A program made the translations under genes and the position numbers. Positions 1 to 7,806 of a stretch of 64,000 bases of DNA are shown here, one piece after another (position 1 is the first letter of the stretch; every line of letters starts with the position of its first letter). Source of the DNA: a virus; IMG/VR virus record IMGVR_UViG_3300032046_000018, positions 1 to 64,000 of that record, one strand, 5' to 3'. Under the pieces are notes generated by a model. The model had not been told where the DNA came from, ran no database searches, and saw nothing but the letters and a program-made list of their open reading frames with translations.

Positions 1-1
1 T

Positions 2-310
2 AAGTGGAAGGATCACTACGTGTTCACTGGCGATACCAGCCCACGCCTATACGAGAGTGATTACAAGACCATCGAGGAGGCGCAGGAGATAGTAAAACAA
101 CGGGAGGATGCGCTTGATAAAGCACTGAAGGAATGCGCCGCCAAGTATAGCCCGAAGGAGCTCACGATAGGTGATGCTATCCAGTTCGCCACGACCGTAC
201 TGGGCGACATAAAGAAAATACCAGGGACATCAGCGGCCATGAAGGAGGCGGTGAGGAAGCTTGTCCATGTCTTGGAGAAGCAGATCGAGGATTGGGGTGG
301 CATGGCATGA
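2..310 (+). CDS. unknown protein, 5'-truncated by window edge
   Basis: The frame is open from base 2, so the first GTG at 20 is probably internal (residues before it, KWKDHY, read as normal coding sequence). What is visible is a charged, mostly helical protein of about 100 residues. It ends in a TGA that overlaps the next ATG (ATGA at 307-310), so the two genes are probably translationally coupled. I recognise no family. Confidence 0.6.
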   Translation, partial: KWKDHYVFTGDTSPRLYESDYKTIEEAQEIVKQREDALDKALKECAAKYSPKELTIGDAIQFATTVLGDIKKIPGTSAAMKEAVRKLVHVLEKQIEDWGGMA

Positions 311-504
311 GCCAGCAGAAACGAATATTTAGAAAATGGGATTGTTACACGCCCTACACGACCGATGCACGAAACGAGCATAATGCCGCCGTGGACGAGA
401 TCGCCACCTTGACCAAGGAGATCGTGCAGTTGAAAGCGAAATTACTCGCGCAGTGGACAGAAATGCACCACGCGTTATGCGAGGCCCTGCCGAGTGATGA
501 TTGA
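307..504 (+). CDS. small helical protein of unknown function
   Basis: A 65-residue protein starting at the ATG that overlaps the upstream stop (ATGA). An in-frame start 15 bases upstream is possible but would lie inside the previous gene. The middle (DEIATLTKEIVQLKAKLLAQ) is a likely coiled coil. No recognised family; position suggests an operon with its neighbours. Confidence 0.55.
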   Translation: MSQQKRIFRKWDCYTPYTTDARNEHNAAVDEIATLTKEIVQLKAKLLAQWTEMHHALCEALPSDD

Positions 505-532
505 GATGAGGTTGTAAAGGAGGTAGAGGTTA

Positions 533-754
533 GTGGGACTGATGGAACGGCTGATAGAGAAGATTAATAAATTCATGCACCGGGCGTGCGATTACATGGA
601 GGAGAAATTGAGCCTGCCATTCTCGGTGGTGGCGGGCATCTTCACGCCCTGGTCATGGTTTTATTTGAAATTCACCAGGAAAGGCAAGGAGTCCATGAAA
701 TTAGCCATGAGACATGGGTATGCGATAATTGACTTTGAAATAAGAGGCGTATAA
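533..754 (+). CDS. small protein with one hydrophobic segment
   Basis: A 73-residue protein with a GTG start preceded by an almost perfect ribosome site, AAAGGAGGT at 517-525, seven bases upstream. This makes GTG at 533 preferable to the ATG at 542. Residues about 27-47 (LPFSVVAGIFTPWSWFYLKF) are aromatic and hydrophobic and may associate with membrane. Function unknown. Confidence 0.6.
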   Translation: MGLMERLIEKINKFMHRACDYMEEKLSLPFSVVAGIFTPWSWFYLKFTRKGKESMKLAMRHGYAIIDFEIRGV

Positions 755-858
755 AAACGGATGATAAAGATGGATTATACACGTGTTTCACCATCTTCTG
801 GGTTGTATTGTTTATTCTTTTAATATTGTACTGCTACAACATGGTGGTGAGAGGATGA
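751..858 (+). CDS. possible single-pass membrane peptide lacking a standard start
   Basis: In this frame a hydrophobic stretch (FTIFWVVLFILLILYCYN) is flanked by charged residues (TDDKDG before, VVRG after) and ends in a TGA overlapping the ATG at 855, the ATGA coupling used throughout this genome. No ATG, GTG or TTG occurs between the stop at 736-738 and the hydrophobic core, so the start would have to be rare (ATA at 751) or the frame is entered by shift from the ATG at 761. It may also be chance. Confidence 0.3.
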   Translation: MKTDDKDGLYTCFTIFWVVLFILLILYCYNMVVRG

Positions 859-1010
859 GCGAAGAGGGCAAATGCCCCGCGTGCGGGGGCGAGAATAATG
901 GCTTGCACGTCTGCATGAGGTGCTGGAATGAATTTAATGAAGTAATGGGTAAAATACAAAGGGTTCCATATCTCATGGAGTGCGCAAAAGGGCGACTCAA
1001 GATTTCTTGA
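855..1010 (+). CDS. small zinc-ribbon protein
   Basis: A 51-residue protein with two cysteine pairs, CPAC and CMRC, about 14 residues apart, typical of a zinc ribbon. I chose ATG 855 because GGTGAGAGG lies just before it and because it overlaps the upstream stop; the frame is open further upstream to a GTG at 783. It ends inside the convergent methyltransferase gene (14-bp tail-to-tail overlap). Likely nucleic-acid or protein binding; specific role unknown. Confidence 0.55.
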   Translation: MSEEGKCPACGGENNGLHVCMRCWNEFNEVMGKIQRVPYLMECAKGRLKIS

Positions 1011-2061
1011 CCCAATCCAACACCCATTCTTTTTTTATCTGGCGAGGGCGATATTTCTGTTTCGGGTCGATCACCCGTTCAGTATCCTCGACGCACGTGA
1101 ACCCTGCCCTTGATAGAATCGTGCGGGTTTCGGTTACCCAGTCATCCGAGTTTGAGGGCGCCACCACGACGACACAATGGCCACCGGGTATCACGCGGCC
1201 ACACCACTTGTCGAGGTATAAATCAAGCTCGGCGGTGCTCTGGATGAAGGCCGACGGTGGCGGGGATGGCTCGTCGAAGAAGAAGAGATGCGTGAACTTG
1301 TGCATCTCCGGGTAGTTAACGACTCGAACGAGCTTCCCGTATGGCGGGGACGTGACGATGAGATCGACAGGTGGGAGTGCCTCAGATAAATGCTTTGAGG
1401 AATTGATGATGGTGGGCACCTTGCCATTAAGGAACTTGGGATTCTGCGTGTAATACTTCAAGAACACGTTTCGCATGCGAGAGGCGTAGTCCATGAACAC
1501 CTTGATAAAATCCGTGTGGATAACATGTGTATCTGGCTCCCAATGCGAGGCTTGGATGATGGCACTGGCGACGCGGCCGAGGCACTGGCCCGCGCAAACC
1601 CGCATGAAGTCTTTTGCAGGGCTATCATCAAGCTTGAAGATCGCATCTCGCACTGCCATTATCTCGCCAATAGCCTCATCCTTGAAGTATTCATAATCAC
1701 CCTCTTTACCATGGCACACCAATTCAGGGAGCATCCATTCCTCAGCATCATCAATCTTGGGCACTTTGAGCATGATGCGGAGATTGACGAGGGTGAGATG
1801 CAATTCACGGGGGGAGAACTCGTGACACTTGACACGAGCAAGGGCAAAGGAGATTGGCATGATATCGACGTGGATAGGCTGGCAACCGTGGCGCTTGGCC
1901 TCGACGGCGGTAGTGCCGCTGCCACCGAAACAATCCATGACAACGCGTGGCTTGTACTTCTCGATAAAAAAAGAAGGGATTTGGGGAATGAACTTGGCGG
2001 GGTACGAGTAAATAGTGTGCACGCCCGTCGAGCCTTCTCCCTCGAAGTCGAGGTTTGTCAT
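997..2061 (-). CDS. site-specific DNA methyltransferase (amino-methylating, TSPPY type)
   Basis: A 354-residue SAM-dependent DNA methyltransferase of the class that methylates exocyclic amino groups (N4-cytosine or N6-adenine). Motif I (DCFGGSGTT) is near residue 43 and the catalytic motif IV (TSPPYGK) near residue 236. Motif I preceding motif IV indicates a beta- or gamma-like order. No restriction partner is adjacent, so protection of viral DNA against host restriction is the likely role. It is the last gene of the leftward cluster and overlaps the stop of the next gene upstream by four bases. Confidence 0.85.
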   Translation of the reverse strand: MTNLDFEGEGSTGVHTIYSYPAKFIPQIPSFFIEKYKPRVVMDCFGGSGTTAVEAKRHGCQPIHVDIMPISFALARVKCHEFSPRELHLTLVNLRIMLKVPKIDDAEEWMLPELVCHGKEGDYEYFKDEAIGEIMAVRDAIFKLDDSPAKDFMRVCAGQCLGRVASAIIQASHWEPDTHVIHTDFIKVFMDYASRMRNVFLKYYTQNPKFLNGKVPTIINSSKHLSEALPPVDLIVTSPPYGKLVRVVNYPEMHKFTHLFFFDEPSPPPSAFIQSTAELDLYLDKWCGRVIPGGHCVVVVAPSNSDDWVTETRTILSRAGFTCVEDTERVIDPKQKYRPRQIKKEWVLDWVKKS

Positions 2062-2477
2062 TTTATCGTCTCCATGTATTCGTCAACCATCCCTTTAGCG
2101 TGTTCCACGGTGAGATGGAACACGTCCCTGAAGCAAGTGGCAACATTGAACAGATGTCTGAGGTGGCCGAAGATGCCGATCGTATCAGTTTTCTGCTCTC
2201 TATCCATGAGCACGATGACGAACTTCTTGAGAGCTAGTGCCATGCCAAATTCAACAAACTTCCCCCTTGAAAATGTGTTGGGATCGACGAGGACGAATGC
2301 ATCACATGATACCACGCCATCCATGTCGGCCTTTGCATATTCAAAAGCGCAGTCTGCCTTGCAATGCTCCGTCCAATCAAATATGGAAAGCCCTTCACCG
2401 TATTCCTTTTTTAGATAAATGGCGAGCTCTTTCACGAAAAGACGCTGCTCCCACGTTCCGGCGATGTACACTTTCAT
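2058..2477 (-). CDS. nucleoside 2-deoxyribosyltransferase-like protein
   Basis: A 139-residue Rossmann-like protein beginning MKVYIAGTW and containing DAFVLVDPNTFSRGKFVEFG, the pattern of the nucleoside 2-deoxyribosyltransferase/DUF4406 group (an Asp region followed by a Gly-x-x-x-E-Phe-Gly segment). Such proteins bind or cleave nucleotide N-glycosidic bonds. Whether it is an enzyme of nucleotide salvage or a nucleotide sensor cannot be told. Overlaps neighbours by four bases on both sides (coupled operon). Confidence 0.65.
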   Translation of the reverse strand: MKVYIAGTWEQRLFVKELAIYLKKEYGEGLSIFDWTEHCKADCAFEYAKADMDGVVSCDAFVLVDPNTFSRGKFVEFGMALALKKFVIVLMDREQKTDTIGIFGHLRHLFNVATCFRDVFHLTVEHAKGMVDEYMETIK

Positions 2478-2677
2478 TCCTCGTCAGCCTCTGCATTACT
2501 ATACATGTCAGCGAGAACCTCTTCGTAGACGGTTGCGGCCATGCACAGCTCCTTGATTATCTTGGCCGCGCAGAGAGCCTCCGCGTCGTTGCCGAGCATC
2601 CTGATTGCCTGCACGCGCTCGTCGATGGCCGTGGCAATGCTCTCCAAGACCTTGATTAAAGGGTGGTCGTCACTCAT
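2474..2677 (-). CDS. small helical protein of unknown function
   Basis: A 67-residue, acidic, helix-rich protein with no recognised domain. It begins at an ATG overlapping the stop of the zinc-ribbon gene upstream (2674-2677) and ends overlapping the next gene, consistent with coupled translation in the leftward early cluster. Confidence 0.6.
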   Translation of the reverse strand: MSDDHPLIKVLESIATAIDERVQAIRMLGNDAEALCAAKIIKELCMAATVYEEVLADMYSNAEADEE

Positions 2678-2844
2678 GGTAAAAGCCCCACGAATGGATT
2701 CTCGTCGTGCGAGTTTGAAGGGCAGTCATCGTTCTCGCAGTAGTAATCAACAACGCCATCGCCCTCATCGCTTCCCTCACGCGCTATCATCATCTGCCCG
2801 CACTGCGGGCACGTCTTGCGGGGTGGATTGTCCTGCATGCTCAT
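2674..2844 (-). CDS. small zinc-ribbon protein overlapping its neighbour
   Basis: A 56-residue protein with CPQCG and, 27 residues later, CENDDCP, a clear zinc-ribbon arrangement. Its first 68 bases overlap, in another frame, the 3' end of the upstream gene (2777-3271). Its TGA overlaps the next ATG (ATGA). Two in-frame ATGs (2844 and 2838) could start it. Function unknown, probably nucleic-acid binding. Confidence 0.65.
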   Translation of the reverse strand: MSMQDNPPRKTCPQCGQMMIAREGSDEGDGVVDYYCENDDCPSNSHDENPFVGLLP

Positions 2845-3271
2845 CAGTATCAACCTCCTGGGGTTTTCTCATTTTCCTCTTTGGACTTGCAGCCACCACG
2901 TTATTCACCTCTCCCTTTAACGAGGGGTACTTCCCCTCCATGATTGGGGTGAGCGCGAGCACGAGCTTGTTGAGCGCGAGGTTGAACGAGTCAAACGTCA
3001 CCGAGAGTATGTCGTTCTGCGCTCGTGCCGCTGCCATCTGGGCCTGCAATTCCTTCTTCTTCGGGTCATCTGCCTTCACGTCCTTCCACTGGTCGGACTG
3101 GAGCATGTTGTAGATGCCCATCATCTTCTGCCCGTTGTCATTCATCACGGACGTTAACTGATTGCTCACGATGCTCAAAAACAAGATATCCGTCTTCGAG
3201 TCAATGAGCTGCATTTCCTTAGTCAACAGGTTTAGCTTGTGTATCAGGTCTTTCATCAAGTTTTGCGACAT
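2777..3271 (-). CDS. coiled-coil protein of unknown function
   Basis: A 164-residue protein; residues 1-110 are predicted helical with many Met, Leu and Gln, followed by a basic patch (SPKRKMRKPQ) and an acidic, disordered tail (VDTDEH...RADDDSA). Architecture resembles small accessory proteins of replication clusters, but no family is recognised. The tail is encoded in the segment shared with the zinc-ribbon gene in a second frame. It lies between winged-helix/RFC genes and the deoxyribosyltransferase-like gene. Confidence 0.65.
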   Translation of the reverse strand: MSQNLMKDLIHKLNLLTKEMQLIDSKTDILFLSIVSNQLTSVMNDNGQKMMGIYNMLQSDQWKDVKADDPKKKELQAQMAAARAQNDILSVTFDSFNLALNKLVLALTPIMEGKYPSLKGEVNNVVAASPKRKMRKPQEVDTDEHAGQSTPQDVPAVRADDDSA

Positions 3272-3557
3272 TGTTTTTCACTTTATCCAAGTTTATGATT
3301 ATTTTAGTATCCTTCAACCGGACCATCACCATGGAACTGGTGCCATCCGTGAAGAAGTATTCTTCCGTGAGCCCCGCCTCGGCGAGCTCCTTCAAGTATG
3401 TCCAGGCAGTCGACCACGCCATTTCGCACCTGCCCGCGAGCTCCCTCTTGGGCAATGGAGAGATGGCAAGCGATGCCAGCAGTCTCAACGTCTTGTTTCG
3501 TGATAATATGCGCCCCACTGCCTTGACGTGCTCTAGGTCATTCACCTCCACCAGCAA
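3219..3557 (-). CDS. winged-helix transcriptional regulator
   Basis: A 112-residue ArsR/MarR-like winged helix: ILSRNKTLRLLASLAISPLPKRELAGR is helix 1 and helix 2, MAWSTAWTYLKELAEAGLTEE is the recognition helix, and YFFTDGTSSMVMVRLK is the wing. The start is uncertain: TTG 3557, GTG 3551 and GTG 3545 all lie near GGTGGAGGTG. It overlaps the 3' end of the RFC small subunit gene. It may regulate this leftward cluster or the divergent control region near 6 kb. Confidence 0.75.
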   Translation of the reverse strand: MLVEVNDLEHVKAVGRILSRNKTLRLLASLAISPLPKRELAGRCEMAWSTAWTYLKELAEAGLTEEYFFTDGTSSMVMVRLKDTKIIINLDKVKNNVAKLDERPDTQAKPVD

Positions 3558-4512
3558 TCACCGCGAGCAGGTAGCCCATGTGAACGTCTTTGGAGCCACT
3601 GCCACCAGCACGTATGCGGTCATCGACCTCGGAGAAGGCCTTCGCACTCTTGAGTGCATCCGGGCCGAGCGCGCCGTGCAATTGTTCGATAAAATCCCGG
3701 ACGTTGAACTGGAGGCGGGCGTGCTCCTTCTCGAAGAACTCCCTGGCAGCCGCATATTTGGATTTAGCGTTCTCTCCGGCGATTGTCGTTGGTTGCATGA
3801 GTATGTCCTTCACCTTTTCGACAACAGTACCCATGTCGTCATCGAAGTCGAGGTCAGAGAGCTTGACTGGCTCCTTCCAATGGCGGACCTTCTCCAGGCT
3901 GTCGTTGATAGCCTTGCGCAGGTCACCATGGTAGTGCTTGACGATGGCCTCAAGCACGTCGATGGTAACAGGGATTTTCTCTTGCATGCAGATATCACTG
4001 AGCGCTTTAAACATCGGACCGTCGGGGATTGCCTGGAAACGAAGGGTTGCACCACGAGAGATCATCGGCTCGATGTAATCAGCACGATTACCCGAGAGAA
4101 TGAACCTGCATTTGTGCGAGTTCGTCTCGATGATGTTGCGCATGGCGCCCTGCGCGTCACCCGTGATCTTGTCCGCCTCGTCGAGGAACAAGATGCGAAA
4201 GGGCACGTCGTTGTCGGCCTTGTTAGCACCGGAAAACTCCTTGAATTCACCACGGACGGCGTCGATACCACGTTCATCGGAAGCGTTCAACATCTTGAAG
4301 TCTGGATGCTTGTTATTCCACACGTCGAAGCCATTAAACATCGCGGAGGCTACTGCCTCGGCCCACGTCGTCTTGCCGCTTCCAGATGGGCCTACGAGGA
4401 TGACGTGAGGCATTTCCTTCGCTTCAACCCAATCCATGGTGTACTTGATGATCTTGTCCTGGCCGATGATATCGGTGAGGAGGTGAGGCCTGTACTTTTC
4501 AACGAGCAGCAT
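3538..4512 (-). CDS. rfcS: replication factor C small subunit (clamp loader)
   Basis: A 324-residue AAA+ ATPase that, with the large subunit, opens and loads the sliding clamp at primer-template junctions. It starts MLLVEKYRP, the typical RFC N-terminus, followed by Walker A GPSGSGKT near residue 43, Walker B LFLDEADKI near residue 108 and sensor ILSGN. The RFC-box arginine-finger motif is SRG rather than the usual SRC. ATG 4512 is preferred to GTG 4518 because AAGGTG lies at proper distance. Large subunit gene is two genes upstream in the same operon. Archaeal/eukaryal type. Confidence 0.92.
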   Translation of the reverse strand: MLLVEKYRPHLLTDIIGQDKIIKYTMDWVEAKEMPHVILVGPSGSGKTTWAEAVASAMFNGFDVWNNKHPDFKMLNASDERGIDAVRGEFKEFSGANKADNDVPFRILFLDEADKITGDAQGAMRNIIETNSHKCRFILSGNRADYIEPMISRGATLRFQAIPDGPMFKALSDICMQEKIPVTIDVLEAIVKHYHGDLRKAINDSLEKVRHWKEPVKLSDLDFDDDMGTVVEKVKDILMQPTTIAGENAKSKYAAAREFFEKEHARLQFNVRDFIEQLHGALGPDALKSAKAFSEVDDRIRAGGSGSKDVHMGYLLAVIAGGGE

Positions 4513-4514
4513 GA

Positions 4515-4832
4515 TCACACCTTATCAGTATCTGGCATTATCAGTTTGGTCTCGGTGTTGCCAGGGGTTGGACCAATCTTATCCTCTAATGCGATGAGCT
4601 CTGGTGACTTCGTCACGTCACGCATCATGAAGACGCCATATGGCTGGTGATTCAACACGAGTTTCCACCCTTCCTTGCCGAGGCGATTGAGCGCGTGCTC
4701 TATCATGGTCGCCCTGATTTCCACTTCACTTATAGCCCGAAGCTTGCCTTCGGACTTGAGTTTGCTATACACCTTATGCTCCTCGGAACAGAGTTCCGTC
4801 CAGCTTGTAAATCGCTTGTACTCTACTTGCAT
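4515..4832 (-). CDS. small protein with DUF4177-like core
   Basis: A 105-residue protein: MQVEYKRFTSW followed later by ALNRLGKEGWKLVLNHQPYG, which resembles the DUF4177 pattern (a beta strand, then LN-LGK-EGW-L-V). Function of that family is unknown. ATG 4832 lies just after the stop of the RfcL gene; GGATGAT at the end of that gene could serve as its ribosome site. It is sandwiched between the two clamp-loader genes. Confidence 0.6.
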   Translation of the reverse strand: MQVEYKRFTSWTELCSEEHKVYSKLKSEGKLRAISEVEIRATMIEHALNRLGKEGWKLVLNHQPYGVFMMRDVTKSPELIALEDKIGPTPGNTETKLIMPDTDKV

Positions 4833-4833
4833 T

Positions 4834-5919
4834 TTAAAAATCATCCAGGTTCATTTTTTTCGATTCGAGTTTTTGTTTCTTCTTCACTGCTACTTTTGTA
4901 ACGCCCTCGCTTTCCTCGACTACAGGTTTCTCCTTCTTCTTCTCGGCTCTCATGAGAGTAACCGGGAAGTCGAGCTTGACCCGTCGGTTGAAGCAGGGAA
5001 GGGCAGCCATCATTGATGCAATGTATTTCTGGTTTGTACGCCGTGCCCACGAGTCGATGATGGATAACTCGTTTAACATGGTTGTCGTCGCCTCGAGAGA
5101 TGGTGATACCCTGGGCAGCGCGTTGTCTATCCAGTTAATGGACCACGAGAGTTGGTCCTCCGCGTGATTCATGGCATTGAGTCTCTTCACGGGAGATGGT
5201 TCCCCGATGATGACGCCAGCCAGCGCCTCGGCATTGTACCATCGCTCGGGTTCATGGTCATCCTTGACCCCGTAGAGGATGTGGGTCATTACTTTTCTAA
5301 AATCAGGGTTGTACAAGTCCTGCGCCTTTAATGAGAGGTGCGGAAACTTGGTGGTGATGAAAGCCTGCAAATCCTTCATGGTTGGAGGCTTCATCTTCAT
5401 AACCTTGCATATTTTCTTTATAGATTCTGGTATTTTTTCGATGTAGTTGCAGGTCATCAAGATGGGAGCACGAGATGACTCCACGATGGCCTTGAATGCA
5501 GCGTGCGAACGCCAGTAGAAATTGTCAACCTCGTCAAACAAAAAGCACGTGGTGGAACCGACAAGGTGACCACCGAAAAGTTTGGATTCGAGCATGTCCT
5601 TCGTGCGGTTATCCGAGATGTTTATTTCGTTGATGGTGAAACCAGCATCACGGATGGCCTTGCGAGCAGAAATCGTCTTTCCAATGCCTGGAGGGCCTGT
5701 TATTATGACCTTCTCGCCAGCAAGGACTGCCGATTTCAACTTTGCTATCTCGTCATCATGCCCCACGATGAACAAGGACTCCGGGATGTCCTGCCCGGTG
5801 TACGCCTTGTACATTTCAGGCATGTCGGCAGGTTGGACACCAGTCATCCTAGAAATCTCATCTAAGGTAAATCTGTTCTGGAGAACGAGTTTCTTTAACA
5901 TCTTGGCTTTATCTGTCAT
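4834..5919 (-). CDS. rfcL: replication factor C large-subunit-like AAA+ ATPase
   Basis: A 361-residue AAA+ protein with Walker A GPPGIGKT near residue 74, Walker B FLFDEVDNF near residue 127 and sensor ILMTCNY, in the order of archaeal RfcL. It is the partner expected for the small subunit two genes downstream. ATG 5919 is chosen because the longer TTG frame (5976) would begin at the putative TATA box. An N-terminal helical region (residues 1-35, with LDEISRMTGV) looks like a helix-turn-helix. The basic C-terminus ends KKMNLDDF, where archaeal RfcL often carries a clamp-binding peptide. First gene of the leftward transcript. Confidence 0.85.
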   Translation of the reverse strand: MTDKAKMLKKLVLQNRFTLDEISRMTGVQPADMPEMYKAYTGQDIPESLFIVGHDDEIAKLKSAVLAGEKVIITGPPGIGKTISARKAIRDAGFTINEINISDNRTKDMLESKLFGGHLVGSTTCFLFDEVDNFYWRSHAAFKAIVESSRAPILMTCNYIEKIPESIKKICKVMKMKPPTMKDLQAFITTKFPHLSLKAQDLYNPDFRKVMTHILYGVKDDHEPERWYNAEALAGVIIGEPSPVKRLNAMNHAEDQLSWSINWIDNALPRVSPSLEATTTMLNELSIIDSWARRTNQKYIASMMAALPCFNRRVKLDFPVTLMRAEKKKEKPVVEESEGVTKVAVKKKQKLESKKMNLDDF

Positions 5920-5976
5920 TGTGAATCGGCCGGAATTTGTTAATCTTTTCAATAAATTCCGAATCACCCGACCCAA

Positions 5977-5986
5977 TTTATATTTA
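5977..5986 (-). promoter_or_regulatory. TATA-like box for leftward rfcL transcript
   Basis: On the minus strand the sequence reads AAATATAAAT, a good archaeal TATA box, about 58 bases upstream of the ATG at 5919. With the usual spacing the transcript would begin near 5955, leaving a leader of some 35 bases. A second TATA-like stretch on this strand lies near 6010-6020. Confidence 0.5.
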
Positions 5987-6001
5987 CCTGCCGGAAATCT
6001 C

Positions 6002-6020
6002 CGAAAGAAAAATATAAATA
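6002..6020 (+). promoter_or_regulatory. BRE/TATA promoter for rightward transcript
   Basis: CGAAAGAAAAATATAAATA matches an archaeal BRE (CGAAA) followed by a TATA box. The start site would lie near 6045, just before the inverted repeat at 6051-6075, so a protein bound there could block transcription. The first gene begins at 6130 with no obvious Shine-Dalgarno sequence. Confidence 0.5.
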
Positions 6021-6050
6021 GTATCGGCGTGTGAATTAAATTTGCCGATA

Positions 6051-6075
6051 TGAATCATTGCGTGCCAATGATTCA
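6051..6075. repeat. perfect 10-bp inverted repeat (operator or hairpin)
   Basis: TGAATCATTG and CAATGATTCA are separated by five bases (CGTGC). It sits just downstream of the predicted start site of the rightward promoter. It could be a dimeric regulator operator (the winged-helix protein at 3219-3557 is a candidate), an origin element, or a transcript hairpin. Confidence 0.7.
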
Positions 6076-6077
6076 TC

Positions 6078-6109
6078 TGAATATTTGAATACTTGAATAA
6101 TTGAAAAAA
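6078..6109 (+). repeat. four phased 8-bp iteron-like repeats
   Basis: Four consecutive octamers, TGAATATT, TGAATACT, TGAATAAT and TGAAAAAA, begin directly after the inverted repeat, whose right arm shares the TGA/TCA core. Tandem A+T-rich short repeats next to replication genes are typical of iterons or DNA-unwinding elements. Initiator protein unknown. Confidence 0.6.
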
Positions 6110-6129
6110 TAGCAAAAAAGGCATAGAAC

Positions 6130-7806
6130 ATGGCCACTACAGTAAAAAAGGAATTAACGGACAAGGACCTGGCGAACGAGGCCGCCTGGATAAAAAAGAT
6201 GGCTGAATCCGCCGAGATCGAGGAACCAGAAGTGATCGAGAAGCTGCAGGAGAGATTCTCCGAGTATGCAGCCCTCAACGAGCTGAAGGACAAGCCAACA
6301 GCGTTCATCGTCCAGAAGGTCAAGAACCGCGTGACCGGTGATTTAAAAGGCGCTGGTACGCTCGACAGCTTTCATGGATATCTTGATGCGCCGACAGGAG
6401 AGGCGAAGGACTGGAATGCAGCCGAGATAAAGGCGATACAAGATACCGCCACGAGTGGAGGCCCTGCGAAGGTGCAGGCAATGGCGAACGCCGATCCACC
6501 AGAAATTGCGTTCATCATCGAGATAGTGGATGGAAAGCCAATACGGCGCCCGGTGCGAAAACTCCTGATGCCCATGCGCAAGGGCAAGGACAAGAAGTGG
6601 TATGTCGTCCAGGAAATGATCGTGAATGGCGTCCACAAGAAGGCCTACGAGCTTTGGGAGAAACCTGGTGATCCAATCGTCCCTCTTGACGTGCACCAAT
6701 ACTTGAAGGATGGCACGACCGAAAACTTCGGTTGGGGCGCGGAGCTCAAGCCAAACTTCGGCGTTACACTCGTCGGCACGTTTTTCCCGAGGAAGGAAGC
6801 ATCGGAGTACTGCCCACGCCGCTCCACGATTCAATGCTATGGCGACCTGGCAAACCCGGCAAACAAGGACTTCATCATCAAGACACTCCGGGACAAGGGG
6901 CTATTCGGTGTCCCGGTGTTGTTTAAGGGAGTGCTCGATCAGAACAAGAGCACCGGCAGCCACCTCGTGATAGGGGTGAGGAAACGATACACGTGCCAGC
7001 TTCTCAAGGACATCCCAACCGGGATGTCGCTCGCCACTAGCGTCGATGCATGGACAGGGAATGTGGATTTCACTGCAGACCCATTCGAGGCATTCGAGAA
7101 AGGCGTTCCTGGCAAGGTAACACCAGAAGGGAAGGCCATGCTCGAGGAAGCATACAATTTGGGGATGCGGGCCGTCTACAAGAAGGGGACATCCGAGCGC
7201 GTTGACATGAAATGGAAAGACGCCGAGAAGGCCAATGAAAAGGCCGAGAAGGCAGGGAAGCCTATCCCATACACCGTGCGGGCGCTTCCATTTACCAGGA
7301 TCACCATGGAGAACCTGAGGGAGTGGCACGAGAAATACCAGATGACGAACGACGAGTTCGGGGTCGCCATGAGGCGCACTGCCGATGATTCAGGCGAGAA
7401 GCAGGTCAAGAACTACACGAGATACGCGCTGCTCGAATGTTCAGCCACCCCCGCCGATTCTTCTGGCGAAGGGCAGTCCGTGAGAATGGTACTGCAGGAT
7501 TCAATGAATCCAGACGTGAAAATGAGCGTGTTCCTCCCGCGGCACATCACGCAACTTAGCTTCACCGGCATGGCAGATATCAAGTTCTTGTGCCAAACTC
7601 GCAAGAAGGCTGATTATTGGGACACTGCTGCTAATGCACGGGTCGAGGATGGAGATGGCCGGTTTGGCGAGATCACTGTCGACATCTACAGCATGATGGT
7701 AACGTTCGTGCACCCTGAAGATGATGGAGGAGATGGCGATGATGATGACGAGGAGGAGAAGAAGAAGCCTGAAGACAAATCTGTCGAGGAGAGGCCTGAT
7801 GTTTGA
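6130..7806 (+). CDS. putative single-stranded DNA-binding (RPA-like) protein
   Basis: A 558-residue protein with no obvious enzymatic motif. The centre (about residues 130-290 and 370-540) is rich in alternating beta-type segments compatible with OB folds, and the C-terminus is a strongly acidic tail (DDGGDGDDDDEEEKKKPEDK), a hallmark of viral and bacterial SSBs that use such tails to recruit partners. It is the first gene of the rightward replication transcript and overlaps the RecA-fold gene by one base. SSB/RPA function is inferred from tail and context; another DNA-replication structural role is possible. Confidence 0.45.
   Translation: MATTVKKELTDKDLANEAAWIKKMAESAEIEEPEVIEKLQERFSEYAALNELKDKPTAFIVQKVKNRVTGDLKGAGTLDSFHGYLDAPTGEAKDWNAAEIKAIQDTATSGGPAKVQAMANADPPEIAFIIEIVDGKPIRRPVRKLLMPMRKGKDKKWYVVQEMIVNGVHKKAYELWEKPGDPIVPLDVHQYLKDGTTENFGWGAELKPNFGVTLVGTFFPRKEASEYCPRRSTIQCYGDLANPANKDFIIKTLRDKGLFGVPVLFKGVLDQNKSTGSHLVIGVRKRYTCQLLKDIPTGMSLATSVDAWTGNVDFTADPFEAFEKGVPGKVTPEGKAMLEEAYNLGMRAVYKKGTSERVDMKWKDAEKANEKAEKAGKPIPYTVRALPFTRITMENLREWHEKYQMTNDEFGVAMRRTADDSGEKQVKNYTRYALLECSATPADSSGEGQSVRMVLQDSMNPDVKMSVFLPRHITQLSFTGMADIKFLCQTRKKADYWDTAANARVEDGDGRFGEITVDIYSMMVTFVHPEDDGGDGDDDDEEEKKKPEDKSVEERPDV

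Larger units (their letters stand above)
5920..6129. other. divergent control region, candidate replication origin
   Basis: This is the only sizeable intergenic region between divergent transcripts in the window. It is much richer in A+T than its surroundings and holds opposed TATA-like boxes, a perfect 10-bp inverted repeat and four phased 8-bp repeats. On the left lies the clamp loader, on the right the ssDNA-binding candidate. The combination suggests an origin and/or a regulator-bound early promoter region; the function is inferred. Confidence 0.5.

Noticed and set aside
1516-2418. 300-residue plus-strand open frame
   Set aside because: Antisense to the DNA methyltransferase (DCFGGSGTT and TSPPY motifs) and deoxyribosyltransferase-like genes.
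3271-4650. 459-residue plus-strand open frame
   Set aside because: It is antisense to the clearly recognised RFC small subunit and winged-helix genes and has no protein-like motifs.
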